This document shows positions 1 to 6,263 of a stretch of 6,706 bases of DNA, piece by piece. The notes below the pieces were generated by a model. The model saw nothing but the letters and a program-made list of their open reading frames with translations, was not told where the DNA came from and did not search any database. Every line of letters begins with the position of its first letter. Positions within the stretch are counted from its first letter, which is position 1. The stretch lies in NCBI GenBank assembly GCA_002317145.1, contig DCIT01000005.1:1-6706 (forward strand). Reading direction: 5' to 3'. The translations under genes were made by a program, and so were the position numbers. The DNA is from Caryophanales bacterium UBA1719. GTDB taxonomy: Bacteria; Bacillota_I; Bacilli_A; RFN20; CAG-826.

Positions 1-140
1 GAACTATAAAACCCTGAAAATAAAGTAGTCGCAAGTAAAGTAATTAAAATAACTGCAATAAATTGTAAAGGAGAACGAGTTATCGTTCTTCTTATTTTAG
101 TTATTGATAATTTAGTATAACTTGCTTTTTTATTATTCAT
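1..140 (-). CDS. FtsX-like ABC transporter permease, N-terminal fragment
   Basis: The first 46 codons of a gene that runs off the left edge of the window. Translating the minus strand from the ATG at 140 gives a basic, Ser/Thr-rich cytoplasmic leader (Lys4-Lys5, Lys15, Arg17-Arg18, Arg22), then a hydrophobic stretch at about residues 25-44 ending in a FSGF-type motif. This 'RR/KR-S-P-L-Q-F-x-hydrophobic-FxG' beginning is typical of large FtsX-type permeases in Firmicutes, where the first transmembrane helix precedes a big extracytoplasmic domain. It starts only 3 nt after the stop of the ABC ATPase, so the two are almost certainly co-translated and form one transporter. No convincing Shine-Dalgarno sits at normal spacing, which fits translational coupling. 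The substrate cannot be told from this fragment. The ORF being real is likely; the FtsX assignment rests on one helix plus context. Confidence 0.75.
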   Translation of the reverse strand, partial: MNNKKASYTKLSITKIRRTITRSPLQFIAVILITLLATTLFSGFYS

Positions 141-143
141 ATA

Positions 144-848
144 TTACCAAGTAATATCCTCTGGTTTCTTAGGAGTCTTATTAATTGTGTCAGATTTGAT
201 TTTGCCATCTTGGAGTCTAATAACTCTAGATGCTACTTCAGCTATTTTGCTATTATGAGTAACAATAATAACTGTCTTATTATATTTTTTAGATATATCA
301 ATTAATAATTTAATAATATGTGATCCAGTTTTAGAATCTAATGCTCCAGTAGGTTCATCGCATAATAAAAATGTTGGATTTTTAACTATTGCTCTAGCGA
401 TAGCGACTCTTTGTTGTTCTCCTCCTGATAATTCTGCAGGAGTATTAGTTAACCTTTTGCCTAATCCAACATTATTTAACACTTCTATAGAATCTAATGG
501 GTTATTAGATAGAGATTCTGCTATTTGAACATTCTCTAATGCTGTTAAATTATTAATTAAGTTATAGAATTGAAAAACAAATCCTATTTTTTCTCTTCTA
601 AAGATACTTAATTCTTTTTCATTAACTTTACTAATATCAACATTATCAATAATAAATGATCCTCTAGTTAGAGTATCCATACCACCTATGATATTTAGTA
701 AAGTAGATTTACCAGCACCTGAGGCACCTAATATAACAATAAACTCACCTTTATCAGCTTCAAATGATACATCATCTAAAGCTTTAACTTCATGGTCAGT
801 ATTTTCGTTATAAATTTTACTTGCGTTAATTATTTTTAATTGAGACAT
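144..848 (-). CDS. ABC transporter ATP-binding protein, MacB/LolD-type
   Basis: A complete 234-aa ATPase of the class that pairs with FtsX-like permeases (MacB, LolD, FtsE, BceA relatives). Visible motifs in order are: Walker [10 protein letters not shown] at 41-49, Q-loop Gln93 in [11 protein letters not shown] signature LSGGEQQR at 140-147, Walker B FLLCDEP at 160-166 with catalytic Glu165, D-loop GALD at 168-171, and H-loop His198 in VTH. Nothing essential is missing and the length is normal for the family. It should hydrolyse ATP at the cytoplasmic membrane to drive the adjoining permease, which starts 3 nt downstream. Such systems move peptides or lipoproteins, or act as mechanotransmitters; the substrate is unknown here. 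The ATG at 848 matches the usual family N-terminus (M-x-x-L-K-I-x-N-A-S-K-x-Y). There is no Shine-Dalgarno; a TATAAT box ends 6 nt upstream, implying a leaderless transcript. The lipoprotein operon lies directly upstream but is separated by a terminator-like hairpin. Confidence 0.95.
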   Translation of the reverse strand: MSQLKIINASKIYNENTDHEVKALDDVSFEADKGEFIVILGASGAGKSTLLNIIGGMDTLTRGSFIIDNVDISKVNEKELSIFRREKIGFVFQFYNLINNLTALENVQIAESLSNNPLDSIEVLNNVGLGKRLTNTPAELSGGEQQRVAIARAIVKNPTFLLCDEPTGALDSKTGSHIIKLLIDISKKYNKTVIIVTHNSKIAEVASRVIRLQDGKIKSDTINKTPKKPEDITW

Positions 849-854
849 ATTAAT

Positions 855-883
855 ATTATAAAAAGAGTGACAATTATTGTCAC
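855..883 (-). promoter_or_regulatory. Promoter of the ABC ATPase gene, probably giving a leaderless mRNA
   Basis: On the minus strand a GTGACA box (883-878, five of six matches to TTGACA) is followed by exactly 17 nt and then a perfect TATAAT (860-855). Six nucleotides later comes the ATG at 848, which is where sigma-A-type transcription would be expected to start. There is therefore little or no 5' leader, in agreement with the missing Shine-Dalgarno. The -35 box and the whole spacer lie within the palindrome at 861-889. The hexamers and spacing are read directly; promoter activity and the start point are inferred. Confidence 0.7.
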
Positions 884-889
884 TCTTTT
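861..889 (-). terminator. Perfect palindrome: intrinsic terminator of the lipoprotein operon
   Basis: A perfect inverted repeat with 13-nt arms (AAAAGAGTGACAA and its complement) around a 3-nt loop. On the minus strand the 3' arm runs into five T residues and then ATAAT. It lies just past the TAA of the last lipoprotein gene (905), the right place for a rho-independent terminator. Only 4 of the 13 base pairs are G-C, so the hairpin is modest and some read-through into the ABC genes is possible. The same bases also make up the -35 and spacer of the ABC promoter and hold a Fur-like 7-1-7 dyad, so it may equally or additionally be an operator. Confidence 0.65.
868..882. promoter_or_regulatory. 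Candidate Fur-family 7-1-7 operator
   Basis: The centre of the palindrome reads TGACAATTATTGTCA, a perfect 7-1-7 inverted repeat. The Bacillus Fur box consensus is TGATAATNATTATCA, and PerR and Zur boxes share the same 7-1-7 layout; this site differs from the Fur consensus at one symmetric position per half-site (C for T). It covers most of the -35 box and upstream spacer of the ABC promoter, where a bound repressor would block RNA polymerase. No regulator gene is in the window, and the same symmetry is expected of a terminator stem, so this is a hypothesis. Confidence 0.35.
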
Positions 890-904
890 ATTAAATAGTT
901 TTAC

Positions 905-2512
905 TTATTTCTTACTTATATCAATACTAACTGTTTTGGCATATGTATCAGTATTGCCGACATAGTAAGATGATTTTCCATTATAGTCATATAACATAAA
1001 CGTATCATGAGCTTCTGAAGTAATTTCGCTTGTTGTTTTTACATTTGTACGACCTTTAGGATTTATGCAAACAACAACGAATTTACCATCTTCAGTAAAG
1101 CGATATGGAAGTTCTGTTTCACCAGTAATTCCATGGAATTCACCTTTCTTATCATCGGTATCAACACGCCAATCAGTTTTATAATCCTTTTCAAGTAAAT
1201 TCTTAACTACAGGTTGTCCACCTTCAGCTTGACTTGTGATGGAAACTTCTGGCCAAGTAATATTTTCACCAGTTGGATCAGCTTGAGTGACCTTAAATAT
1301 TGTACGATATGCTCTATTTAAATATCTACTTTTAAATATAGAATCATGGGCATCTGTATTATATAATATGCCACCCATTGAAAACGCTGGTTTACAACCA
1401 TAACCCGATCTTATTTCTGTTGTTCCAGTGCCAAAAGTAGGTTTATTTATTGTTACTAACTTACTAGGTTCACTATTACATTCAAGTATTAATGAGTTTT
1501 CGTCGTAAATAGGTTCATAAGTCTCAGTGTTATATAAGTCTTTCCATTTGATAGTAACATATGCAAATGTTTTATCAGATGAAAGTTCATAATCATAGTT
1601 ATCTAAATAAACGTCCTCGTTTGTTGGGGCTTTAGTTGCTTTAATCTTAAAATCAGTTCCTTTTTTTAGACTACTTAAATTATATAATTGAGATCCTACT
1701 ATATTGCCATTTTTAGCATAATCTTTATAATGCGGTTCTAAATTAATAGTAAATGTAAATCCATCGTTTACAACGAAATCGCTTGAAACATTGTTTTTGA
1801 CTCCATAAAACTTTTCATAACTTCCGCTTTTACCACCAAGAGCGTATTGAGTAGAAATTACTGCTGGAGCATTTGAAGTTATAGGATTTGCAGCATAAAA
1901 GTAATTACTAGAACCATCTTCTACCGTTAATTTACTATCATAAACAAAGTCTACAACTAAGTTATGTTTAAACGCCTCTCCATTAACATGCAAATAGAAT
2001 TTTTGTGGGTTATCAGCATCTTGCTTATAAGTATAGAAATCTCTAGATAACGGTAATGCATGTCTATCACCTAATCCGTTACCATATCCAACAAATGGTA
2101 CAGCGTATCCTTTTTTAAATGGTGTTAAAAAATTATTATCTTCGTATGTCTTGTTTTTATAATTAGCTAGTAAACAAAAATCTTTAGCCTCAATAGTCAT
2201 ATCAACATCTTTACCATATTGTAGATTTTTGCTGTTATCCGCATATGTTACTGTTAATACATTATCAGTTAAATGTTTAGCGGTAAGCCAACCAGTAGCC
2301 TCGCCATCAAGTTGTTTACCATCATCATCTTTCTTTTCTTCGCCGTTACTAGCATAATAAGGAACATCAGATCCTGTCATATAACTTACTTGAGTATCAG
2401 CAAATACATGAACTTTTGGAGTGTCAGTGCCTTTATTGCCTCCACATCCAATTAAGAAGGTGCCTAATAAAGCGCAACTACTTAATCCAATTAATATTTT
2501 TTTATTTTTCAT
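905..2512 (-). CDS. Putative surface lipoprotein (535 aa), function unknown
   Basis: Third and last gene of the lipoprotein operon. The start is set at the ATG at 2512 rather than the ATG two codons upstream (2518), because AAGGAG at 2526-2521 is 8 nt from the former but only 2 nt from the latter. The N-terminus is a type II signal peptide: a basic KNKK region, a hydrophobic core, and lipobox L-I-G-C with lipidated Cys23, followed by Gly-Gly-Asn. The mature protein is about 513 residues, polar and rich in Asp, Asn, Tyr, Thr and Lys, with alternating hydrophobic patterns that suggest beta-rich domains. An acidic, low-complexity linker (EEKKDDDGKQLDGE) lies close to the N-terminus. There is no further membrane helix and no catalytic motif I can recognise. 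It is expected to be tethered to the outer face of the membrane. I do not recognise a family; substrate binding, adhesion or envelope assembly are all possible. It is encoded 18 nt after the preceding gene and followed by a terminator. Confidence 0.85.
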   Translation of the reverse strand: MKNKKILIGLSSCALLGTFLIGCGGNKGTDTPKVHVFADTQVSYMTGSDVPYYASNGEEKKDDDGKQLDGEATGWLTAKHLTDNVLTVTYADNSKNLQYGKDVDMTIEAKDFCLLANYKNKTYEDNNFLTPFKKGYAVPFVGYGNGLGDRHALPLSRDFYTYKQDADNPQKFYLHVNGEAFKHNLVVDFVYDSKLTVEDGSSNYFYAANPITSNAPAVISTQYALGGKSGSYEKFYGVKNNVSSDFVVNDGFTFTINLEPHYKDYAKNGNIVGSQLYNLSSLKKGTDFKIKATKAPTNEDVYLDNYDYELSSDKTFAYVTIKWKDLYNTETYEPIYDENSLILECNSEPSKLVTINKPTFGTGTTEIRSGYGCKPAFSMGGILYNTDAHDSIFKSRYLNRAYRTIFKVTQADPTGENITWPEVSITSQAEGGQPVVKNLLEKDYKTDWRVDTDDKKGEFHGITGETELPYRFTEDGKFVVVCINPKGRTNVKTTSEITSEAHDTFMLYDYNGKSSYYVGNTDTYAKTVSIDISKK

Positions 2513-2520
2513 AACCATTT

Positions 2521-2526
2521 CTCCTT
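2521..2526 (-). promoter_or_regulatory. Ribosome binding site deciding the start of the 535-aa lipoprotein
   Basis: AAGGAG on the minus strand, 8 nt before the ATG at 2512. The longer reading from the ATG at 2518 would leave only 2 nt and add Met-Val before the signal peptide, so the shorter start is preferred. Confidence 0.8.
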
Positions 2527-2530
2527 AAAA

Positions 2531-3322
2531 TTAGAAATTAACCTCAAAGGAAGTACTAATTGCAACATCACCAGTTAAATGGAATGTATAACTAATTGTA
2601 CTTTCTTCTAGTGAAGTAACATTAGCATAAACGTCTAATTTAGAATTAAAATCAAATGACCCTTTTTTAATAAAGCCATTTTTATCAGTTTTTAATTCAA
2701 AATAACAAGAACCTGTAGAAGTAGAATTTGTTGAAAGCGAAACTAAGTAATCTTTATATAACTCGACAATATATTCTCCAACAAATGGAATATCTTCTAT
2801 ATATTTTCTAATTTCTGATCGAGCTTCGCGGATTTTCATTGCAACATCTAAAGCGTTATTTGCGGTAATTAGTAAACCCAAGACAGAATCATCAGTTCCA
2901 ATCTTTACTGTTAGTTCATCACCGTTAATATAATAAAATTTATCTAAGTTAAATTTTGTTACATTCTCTAGTGTTAATTTAACAACAGCATCATATAGTG
3001 TTTCAACATAGTTTAAAGCGGTTGAACTAAAGCAAATGCCTTGAACACTCTTAGCAGTTACGCTTGTGTCTTTTAGTCCTAAACCAAGTTTATATGGAGT
3101 TTCAATGCCAATTGCATTGGTCGCAACAACGTCTAAATCAACGCCAAAATTGTTTAAACTAAATTTATAATCACCAGTTACGTAATCAATTGCATGATCA
3201 TCATATTTATTAATAACATGATTCAAAACATCTTGATAACTACGGGCTTTGTTGCCACAGCTTGTCATACATACACCTAATATAGGTAATGCAGCTGTTA
3301 ACATTAATTTATTTAATCTCAT
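2531..3322 (-). CDS. Putative lipoprotein (263 aa), function unknown, paralogue of the upstream gene product
   Basis: Middle gene of the lipoprotein operon. The real start is the ATG at 3322; a longer in-frame reading from 3340 would place the Shine-Dalgarno inside the coding sequence. The N-terminus has a basic region (Arg2, Lys5), a hydrophobic core and a lipobox-like M-T-S-C with Cys22 as the likely lipidated residue. It is slightly off-consensus, as Met replaces the usual Leu at -3. The mature part opens with a helical segment (about 28-43), then alternating strand-like repeats, a long amphipathic helix (about 150-178), and a C-terminal beta-like block (204-263) containing N-G-F-I-K and ending F-E-V-N-F. 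The same order of elements, including G-Y-I-K and a terminal F-E-F-N, is seen in residues 28-264 of the 484-aa lipoprotein encoded just upstream, so the two look like ancient duplicates. The topology loosely recalls one-sheet lipid-binding lipoproteins of the LolA/LppX type, but this is only a visual impression. It starts 24 nt after the previous stop. Confidence 0.85.
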   Translation of the reverse strand: MRLNKLMLTAALPILGVCMTSCGNKARSYQDVLNHVINKYDDHAIDYVTGDYKFSLNNFGVDLDVVATNAIGIETPYKLGLGLKDTSVTAKSVQGICFSSTALNYVETLYDAVVKLTLENVTKFNLDKFYYINGDELTVKIGTDDSVLGLLITANNALDVAMKIREARSEIRKYIEDIPFVGEYIVELYKDYLVSLSTNSTSTGSCYFELKTDKNGFIKKGSFDFNSKLDVYANVTSLEESTISYTFHLTGDVAISTSFEVNF

Positions 3323-3330
3323 AATATTTT

Positions 3331-3337
3331 CTCCTAA
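3331..3337 (-). promoter_or_regulatory. Ribosome binding site deciding the start of the 263-aa lipoprotein
   Basis: TTAGGAG on the minus strand, with its AGGAG ending 8 nt before the ATG at 3322. The alternative upstream ATG (3340-3338) overlaps this site immediately, which argues against the longer protein. With the short start the signal peptide begins Met-Arg-Leu-Asn-Lys, a normal lipoprotein N-terminus. Confidence 0.8.
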
Positions 3338-3346
3338 CATTAATCC

Positions 3347-4801
3347 TTAATCTAAATTTAATTTATAAATTCCAAGTGTAACAGTATAAGTTCCTTTAGA
3401 ATTATATAAATCACTTCCGAATATATGTATCTCTGGCACACTATTCTTTTGAGCGACATCACTTTTATCTTCTGCGTTCGCAACAAGAGTAAAGTAAGCG
3501 GTTTTGCCTTCACTTGCAGCATATTCAGCTGGAGAATCGTATTTATAGGAGTCCTTATAATCCGTTAAATCACTACTAATATCTAAAGAATTATATCTAA
3601 CAGAACTACCATTTTTTATCGATTTGGCAATGTCATCTGCCTTATATTGTTTACCGCCTTTAGTAACAGGTTTTAATGTATCAACGTTGTAACAACTATT
3701 TAAAACAAAACCATATTTTTCTTTTCCAGTTTCTTGAGTAAATGATACATCATAATCAAATCCTTCATATCCAATGTTTTTAGAAGTTGAATCAGTTAAG
3801 AAATAATCTTTTTTCCTAATTGGATCATCATATGTTGAAGTTTCAAAATACCAATTTGCTTTTATTCCTGTTGCAGTTTCTAAAGCTGCTAAAGAATCAT
3901 ATTGGGTAACTTTAAAATCGTTGTTCTTAAATGTAAACTCATCATCAACAATAGTAGGATTATATTCAATTGTTTGATATTTAATGTTTACTTTATCAGC
4001 ATCTTCATGATTGAATTCGAATTTAACATCCGCATCAATACTAGCGTTAAAGTCACAAGAATAAGCATAACTGCTTGAAGTTTTATACTTAAATCCATTA
4101 GAATTTGCTTTTAATGAAAAATCTTTAATATATCCAGTATTTGTATCAACGTTAAGTTCGCCGGTAACAGTCATATCACCATCGACAGTTAAAGCGCTTC
4201 TTTCACCAATTCTATCTCTTACTTCATTAATAAAATTCTTTAATGAACTAATGGTAATTTTAACGTTAGATAGTTTTTTACTATCTCCACTACCACTAAA
4301 GGAATATGTAGGAACTAAATTCTTCCATTGCATGGATTTCATTCCAGCATAGCCATCTCCATCTTGTTTAAAACCATCAATGCATAACAAAACGAAATCA
4401 CTTACTGGGAGTTTAAGTATATAAGCTACAATATTCGAAATGCTTACATCACTATCATATTTTTCTCGGTTACTATCTTTAATTCTGGCTAAATTAAACA
4501 TTCTATCTATCATATAAACAGGTAACTTAATATTGAGTAGATCTTGACTGCCCATATTAATCTCTTCATCTTTAATATTGATTCCACCTGCTGGATAGCT
4601 AACACTACCGTTTAATTTAAACTTGTTAACATGAGCCTTTACCTGAGTAGAAGCAATACGATGCTCTTTAATGATATCATCGTAGACTTTTACAGATTTC
4701 TCTAATTCTGTCCATGCAACTCTATCTTTAGTGCCACCACAGGACGCTAAAAGAGTGCATGCTACAGCCATTGGAGCTATAAACTTTGCAAAATTTTTCA
4801 T
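3347..4801 (-). CDS. Putative lipoprotein (484 aa), function unknown
   Basis: First gene of the lipoprotein operon, directly behind a strong promoter. The ATG at 4801 is preceded by AAGGAG at 6 nt spacing. The signal peptide has a short basic region (Lys2, Lys6), a hydrophobic core and a canonical lipobox L-A-S-C with Cys21, followed by Gly-Gly-Thr. The mature protein seems to have two parts. Residues about 28-264 resemble the 263-aa neighbour: an N-terminal helix, strand-like repeats, a helix at about 181-202, and a block with T-G-Y-I-K (222-226) closing with F-E-F-N (261-264). Residues about 265-484 are an extra region, polar and beta-like, with no match I recognise; its last 55 residues loosely resemble the end of the 535-aa lipoprotein in layout (G-K-hydrophobic run ... 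L-Y-N/D-x-x-G-x-x-x). No catalytic motif or further membrane helix is visible. It should be anchored on the outer face of the cytoplasmic membrane. Function is unassigned. Confidence 0.87.
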   Translation of the reverse strand: MKNFAKFIAPMAVACTLLASCGGTKDRVAWTELEKSVKVYDDIIKEHRIASTQVKAHVNKFKLNGSVSYPAGGINIKDEEINMGSQDLLNIKLPVYMIDRMFNLARIKDSNREKYDSDVSISNIVAYILKLPVSDFVLLCIDGFKQDGDGYAGMKSMQWKNLVPTYSFSGSGDSKKLSNVKITISSLKNFINEVRDRIGERSALTVDGDMTVTGELNVDTNTGYIKDFSLKANSNGFKYKTSSSYAYSCDFNASIDADVKFEFNHEDADKVNIKYQTIEYNPTIVDDEFTFKNNDFKVTQYDSLAALETATGIKANWYFETSTYDDPIRKKDYFLTDSTSKNIGYEGFDYDVSFTQETGKEKYGFVLNSCYNVDTLKPVTKGGKQYKADDIAKSIKNGSSVRYNSLDISSDLTDYKDSYKYDSPAEYAASEGKTAYFTLVANAEDKSDVAQKNSVPEIHIFGSDLYNSKGTYTVTLGIYKLNLD

Positions 4802-4807
4802 AAAATT

Positions 4808-4813
4808 CTCCTT
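4808..4813 (-). promoter_or_regulatory. Ribosome binding site of the 484-aa lipoprotein
   Basis: AAGGAG on the minus strand, 6 nt before the ATG at 4801. With the similar sites before the other two lipoprotein genes, it shows that the host uses ordinary Shine-Dalgarno initiation for this operon. Confidence 0.8.
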
Positions 4814-4827
4814 GAGTATTTGTTTAT

Positions 4828-4856
4828 ATTATAATTGAACATTTAGAATATGTAAA
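4828..4856 (-). promoter_or_regulatory. Sigma-A-type promoter of the lipoprotein operon
   Basis: On the minus strand TTTACA (4856-4851, five of six matches to TTGACA) is separated by exactly 17 nt from a perfect TATAAT (4833-4828). Transcription should start near 4821, giving a leader of about 20 nt that includes the Shine-Dalgarno. The -35 box lies in a small dyad, TGTATTTACA (4860-4851), which could be an operator but is too short to rely on. The promoter sits in the 73-nt gap after the acyltransferase gene. Confidence 0.8.
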
Positions 4857-4874
4857 TACAATTTTAATTAATGG

Positions 4875-6146
4875 TTATTTACTATGTAAACATTTATTAT
4901 TTTCTTGAACCGCTGTTTTTATCTTATACGCTACACCATTATCATCCTTTAACACGAATAAATAACGAACATCTCCTATTCGGGTTATTAGAGTAGGGCC
5001 AAATTGATAATGCGTAGTCTTACCGCAAAAATCATAAGCATTCCTTAAATCTAGGAGATGTTCGTTATTATTCATGTTAATTTTTATATAATCCTTATTA
5101 ACGTTAATAACTGCCTCATATGGTAACTTATATAATCTTTTATAGTTTTTATAGGCATATACATACGCGTGTATATCTTTTATATTATATTTATTAGACT
5201 TTAATTCTTTCCTTAACTCTTCTTTTTGATATTTAACCCAGGTAGGAATGTCCTTAATTAATGAATTACTATTATTGGTATTAGTTAATGTGCCATCTTT
5301 ATTAATAATATATTCATTATGGCATTTACTACATTTAATGCTCATACCTTTACCAATAATAGTAAATTCATTATGACATTTAGGACATTTATATAAGAAT
5401 CGTTCTATATGATCTGCGTGTCTATTGTTGTTAAACTCTAATCCTAGATCTATATGATCTTGATAGTAATTAAGATTAATAAACTCATTAGATAGTTTAT
5501 CTTGTATTTCTTCTTTGCTCATTTTGTTTACTTCTTCTTTAGTTAATAAGATAGATAACTTACTAGATATCTTATTCTTATTATTAATAGAGTTATGTAA
5601 TGGAGTTTTCGAGTATACTCCATAAGTTCTTAAATATAATACCGGGATATTTAGTAGCTTAACAAAGCTAGAGAATTGTGGAGCGATATCTCCTCCTAAT
5701 CCATCAGAGCTAAACATTGCTTCTGGATATATCGCGATTGATCTATGAAGATTATTAACTATATCATAAGAACGTTTAACAAAAATTGGACTATGTTCAT
5801 ATCGAATTACCGAATAACATCCAATTTTTGTTAAAAAGTTCTTTCTATTAATAAAAGCTTCATCTGCGGTAACAATATGATAATTAAACTTATTTAACAT
5901 TTTTAAAAATATCATTAAATCAAGATTGTTAACGTGATTAATTAGTATTAAACAAGGTTTCTTATATATGTCTTTAGGTAGTTTATTCTTAATTACTTTA
6001 AATTTATTAAACTTTAGATATATAGATGAAACTAAAACCAAAAGTTTCTTTAATGGTTTATTAATTTTTGTATTAAAAACATTAATATCAACTTTTTCTT
6101 TATTAAAGTCATCAATACTTATTTCTTTTGTTTTTAGTTTAAACAT
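4875..6146 (-). CDS. PlsC-like lysophospholipid acyltransferase with a C-terminal zinc ribbon region
   Basis: A 423-aa protein whose first half is a PlsC/LPLAT domain. It shows the catalytic motif I N-H-x4-D (His71, Asp76), a motif II-like G-C-Y-S-V-I-R (109-115), a motif III variant Y-P-E-A (140-143) followed by F-S-S-D-G in place of the classical FPEGTRS, and a motif IV-like I-P-V-L-Y-L (167-172). A hydrophobic, basic segment at about 30-46 probably docks it to the membrane. The second half holds a C-x2-C ... C-x2-C zinc ribbon (Cys254, 257, 272, 275) and a further domain of about 130 residues with a conserved-looking I-P-x-W-x-x-x-Q-x-x-x-L-R-K-E segment. The same order occurs, from memory, in clostridial proteins annotated as 1-acyl-glycerol-3-phosphate acyltransferases. 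The likely role is acyl transfer to lysophosphatidate or a related lipid at the inner face of the membrane; the acyl acceptor is not proven. The start is fixed by an in-frame TAA at 6161-6159. No Shine-Dalgarno is visible. No clear terminator follows before the lipoprotein promoter. Confidence 0.88.
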   Translation of the reverse strand: MFKLKTKEISIDDFNKEKVDINVFNTKINKPLKKLLVLVSSIYLKFNKFKVIKNKLPKDIYKKPCLILINHVNNLDLMIFLKMLNKFNYHIVTADEAFINRKNFLTKIGCYSVIRYEHSPIFVKRSYDIVNNLHRSIAIYPEAMFSSDGLGGDIAPQFSSFVKLLNIPVLYLRTYGVYSKTPLHNSINNKNKISSKLSILLTKEEVNKMSKEEIQDKLSNEFINLNYYQDHIDLGLEFNNNRHADHIERFLYKCPKCHNEFTIIGKGMSIKCSKCHNEYIINKDGTLTNTNNSNSLIKDIPTWVKYQKEELRKELKSNKYNIKDIHAYVYAYKNYKRLYKLPYEAVINVNKDYIKINMNNNEHLLDLRNAYDFCGKTTHYQFGPTLITRIGDVRYLFVLKDDNGVAYKIKTAVQENNKCLHSK

Positions 6147-6181
6147 ATATATAGTTATTTATCTATTAAAGTTTAATAAAT

Positions 6182-6200
6182 ATTATATAGTGATTCACTA
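6182..6200 (-). promoter_or_regulatory. Candidate -10 box with abutting palindrome upstream of the acyltransferase gene
   Basis: A perfect TATAAT (6187-6182) on the minus strand would start transcription near 6175, about 29 nt before the ATG at 6146. Immediately upstream lies the perfect 6-1-6 palindrome TAGTGA-A-TCACTA (6200-6188), occupying most of the -35/-10 spacer. No good -35 hexamer is found at 16-18 nt spacing. A palindrome beside a promoter lacking a -35 could be a regulator site, but AT-rich DNA makes chance TATAAT matches common. Confidence 0.4.
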
Positions 6201-6218
6201 CATATTAATAATACATTA

Positions 6219-6251
6219 CTCTTAACTAATCTCTTAGTTTTTATATAAGAG
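6219..6251. repeat. Three CTCTTA half-sites
   Basis: On the plus strand CTCTTA occurs at 6219-6224 and 6231-6236, twelve bases apart, and its complement TAAGAG at 6246-6251. The last two can form a 6-bp stem with a 9-nt loop, and the outer pair extends to a 7-bp arm (ACTCTTA with TAAGAGT). They lie upstream of the acyltransferase promoter candidate. Function is unknown. Confidence 0.45.
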
Positions 6252-6263
6252 TTATATATTTTA

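Noticed and set aside
2273..2455. 60-codon open frame on the plus strand inside the 535-aa lipoprotein gene
   Set aside because: It is antisense to a well-supported gene, has no Shine-Dalgarno and no recognisable protein features beyond a hydrophobic run that mirrors AT-rich codons.
4877..4889. Small inverted repeat TTTAC/GTAAA at the end of the acyltransferase gene as a terminator
   Set aside because: It is a 5-bp stem within the last codons, with no T-run after it; too weak to call.
5968..6225. 85-codon hydrophobic open frame on the plus strand overlapping the 5' end of the acyltransferase gene
   Set aside because: It is mostly antisense to a conserved gene, lacks a ribosome binding site, and its Ile/Leu/Phe/Tyr richness is what AT-rich antisense DNA gives.
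6224..6239. Hairpin AACTAA-TCTC-TTAGTT followed by three T residues on the plus strand, read as a terminator
   Set aside because: The stem is only 6 bp with one G-C pair, and no plus-strand gene precedes it. On the minus strand it has a GAGA loop but no T-run.
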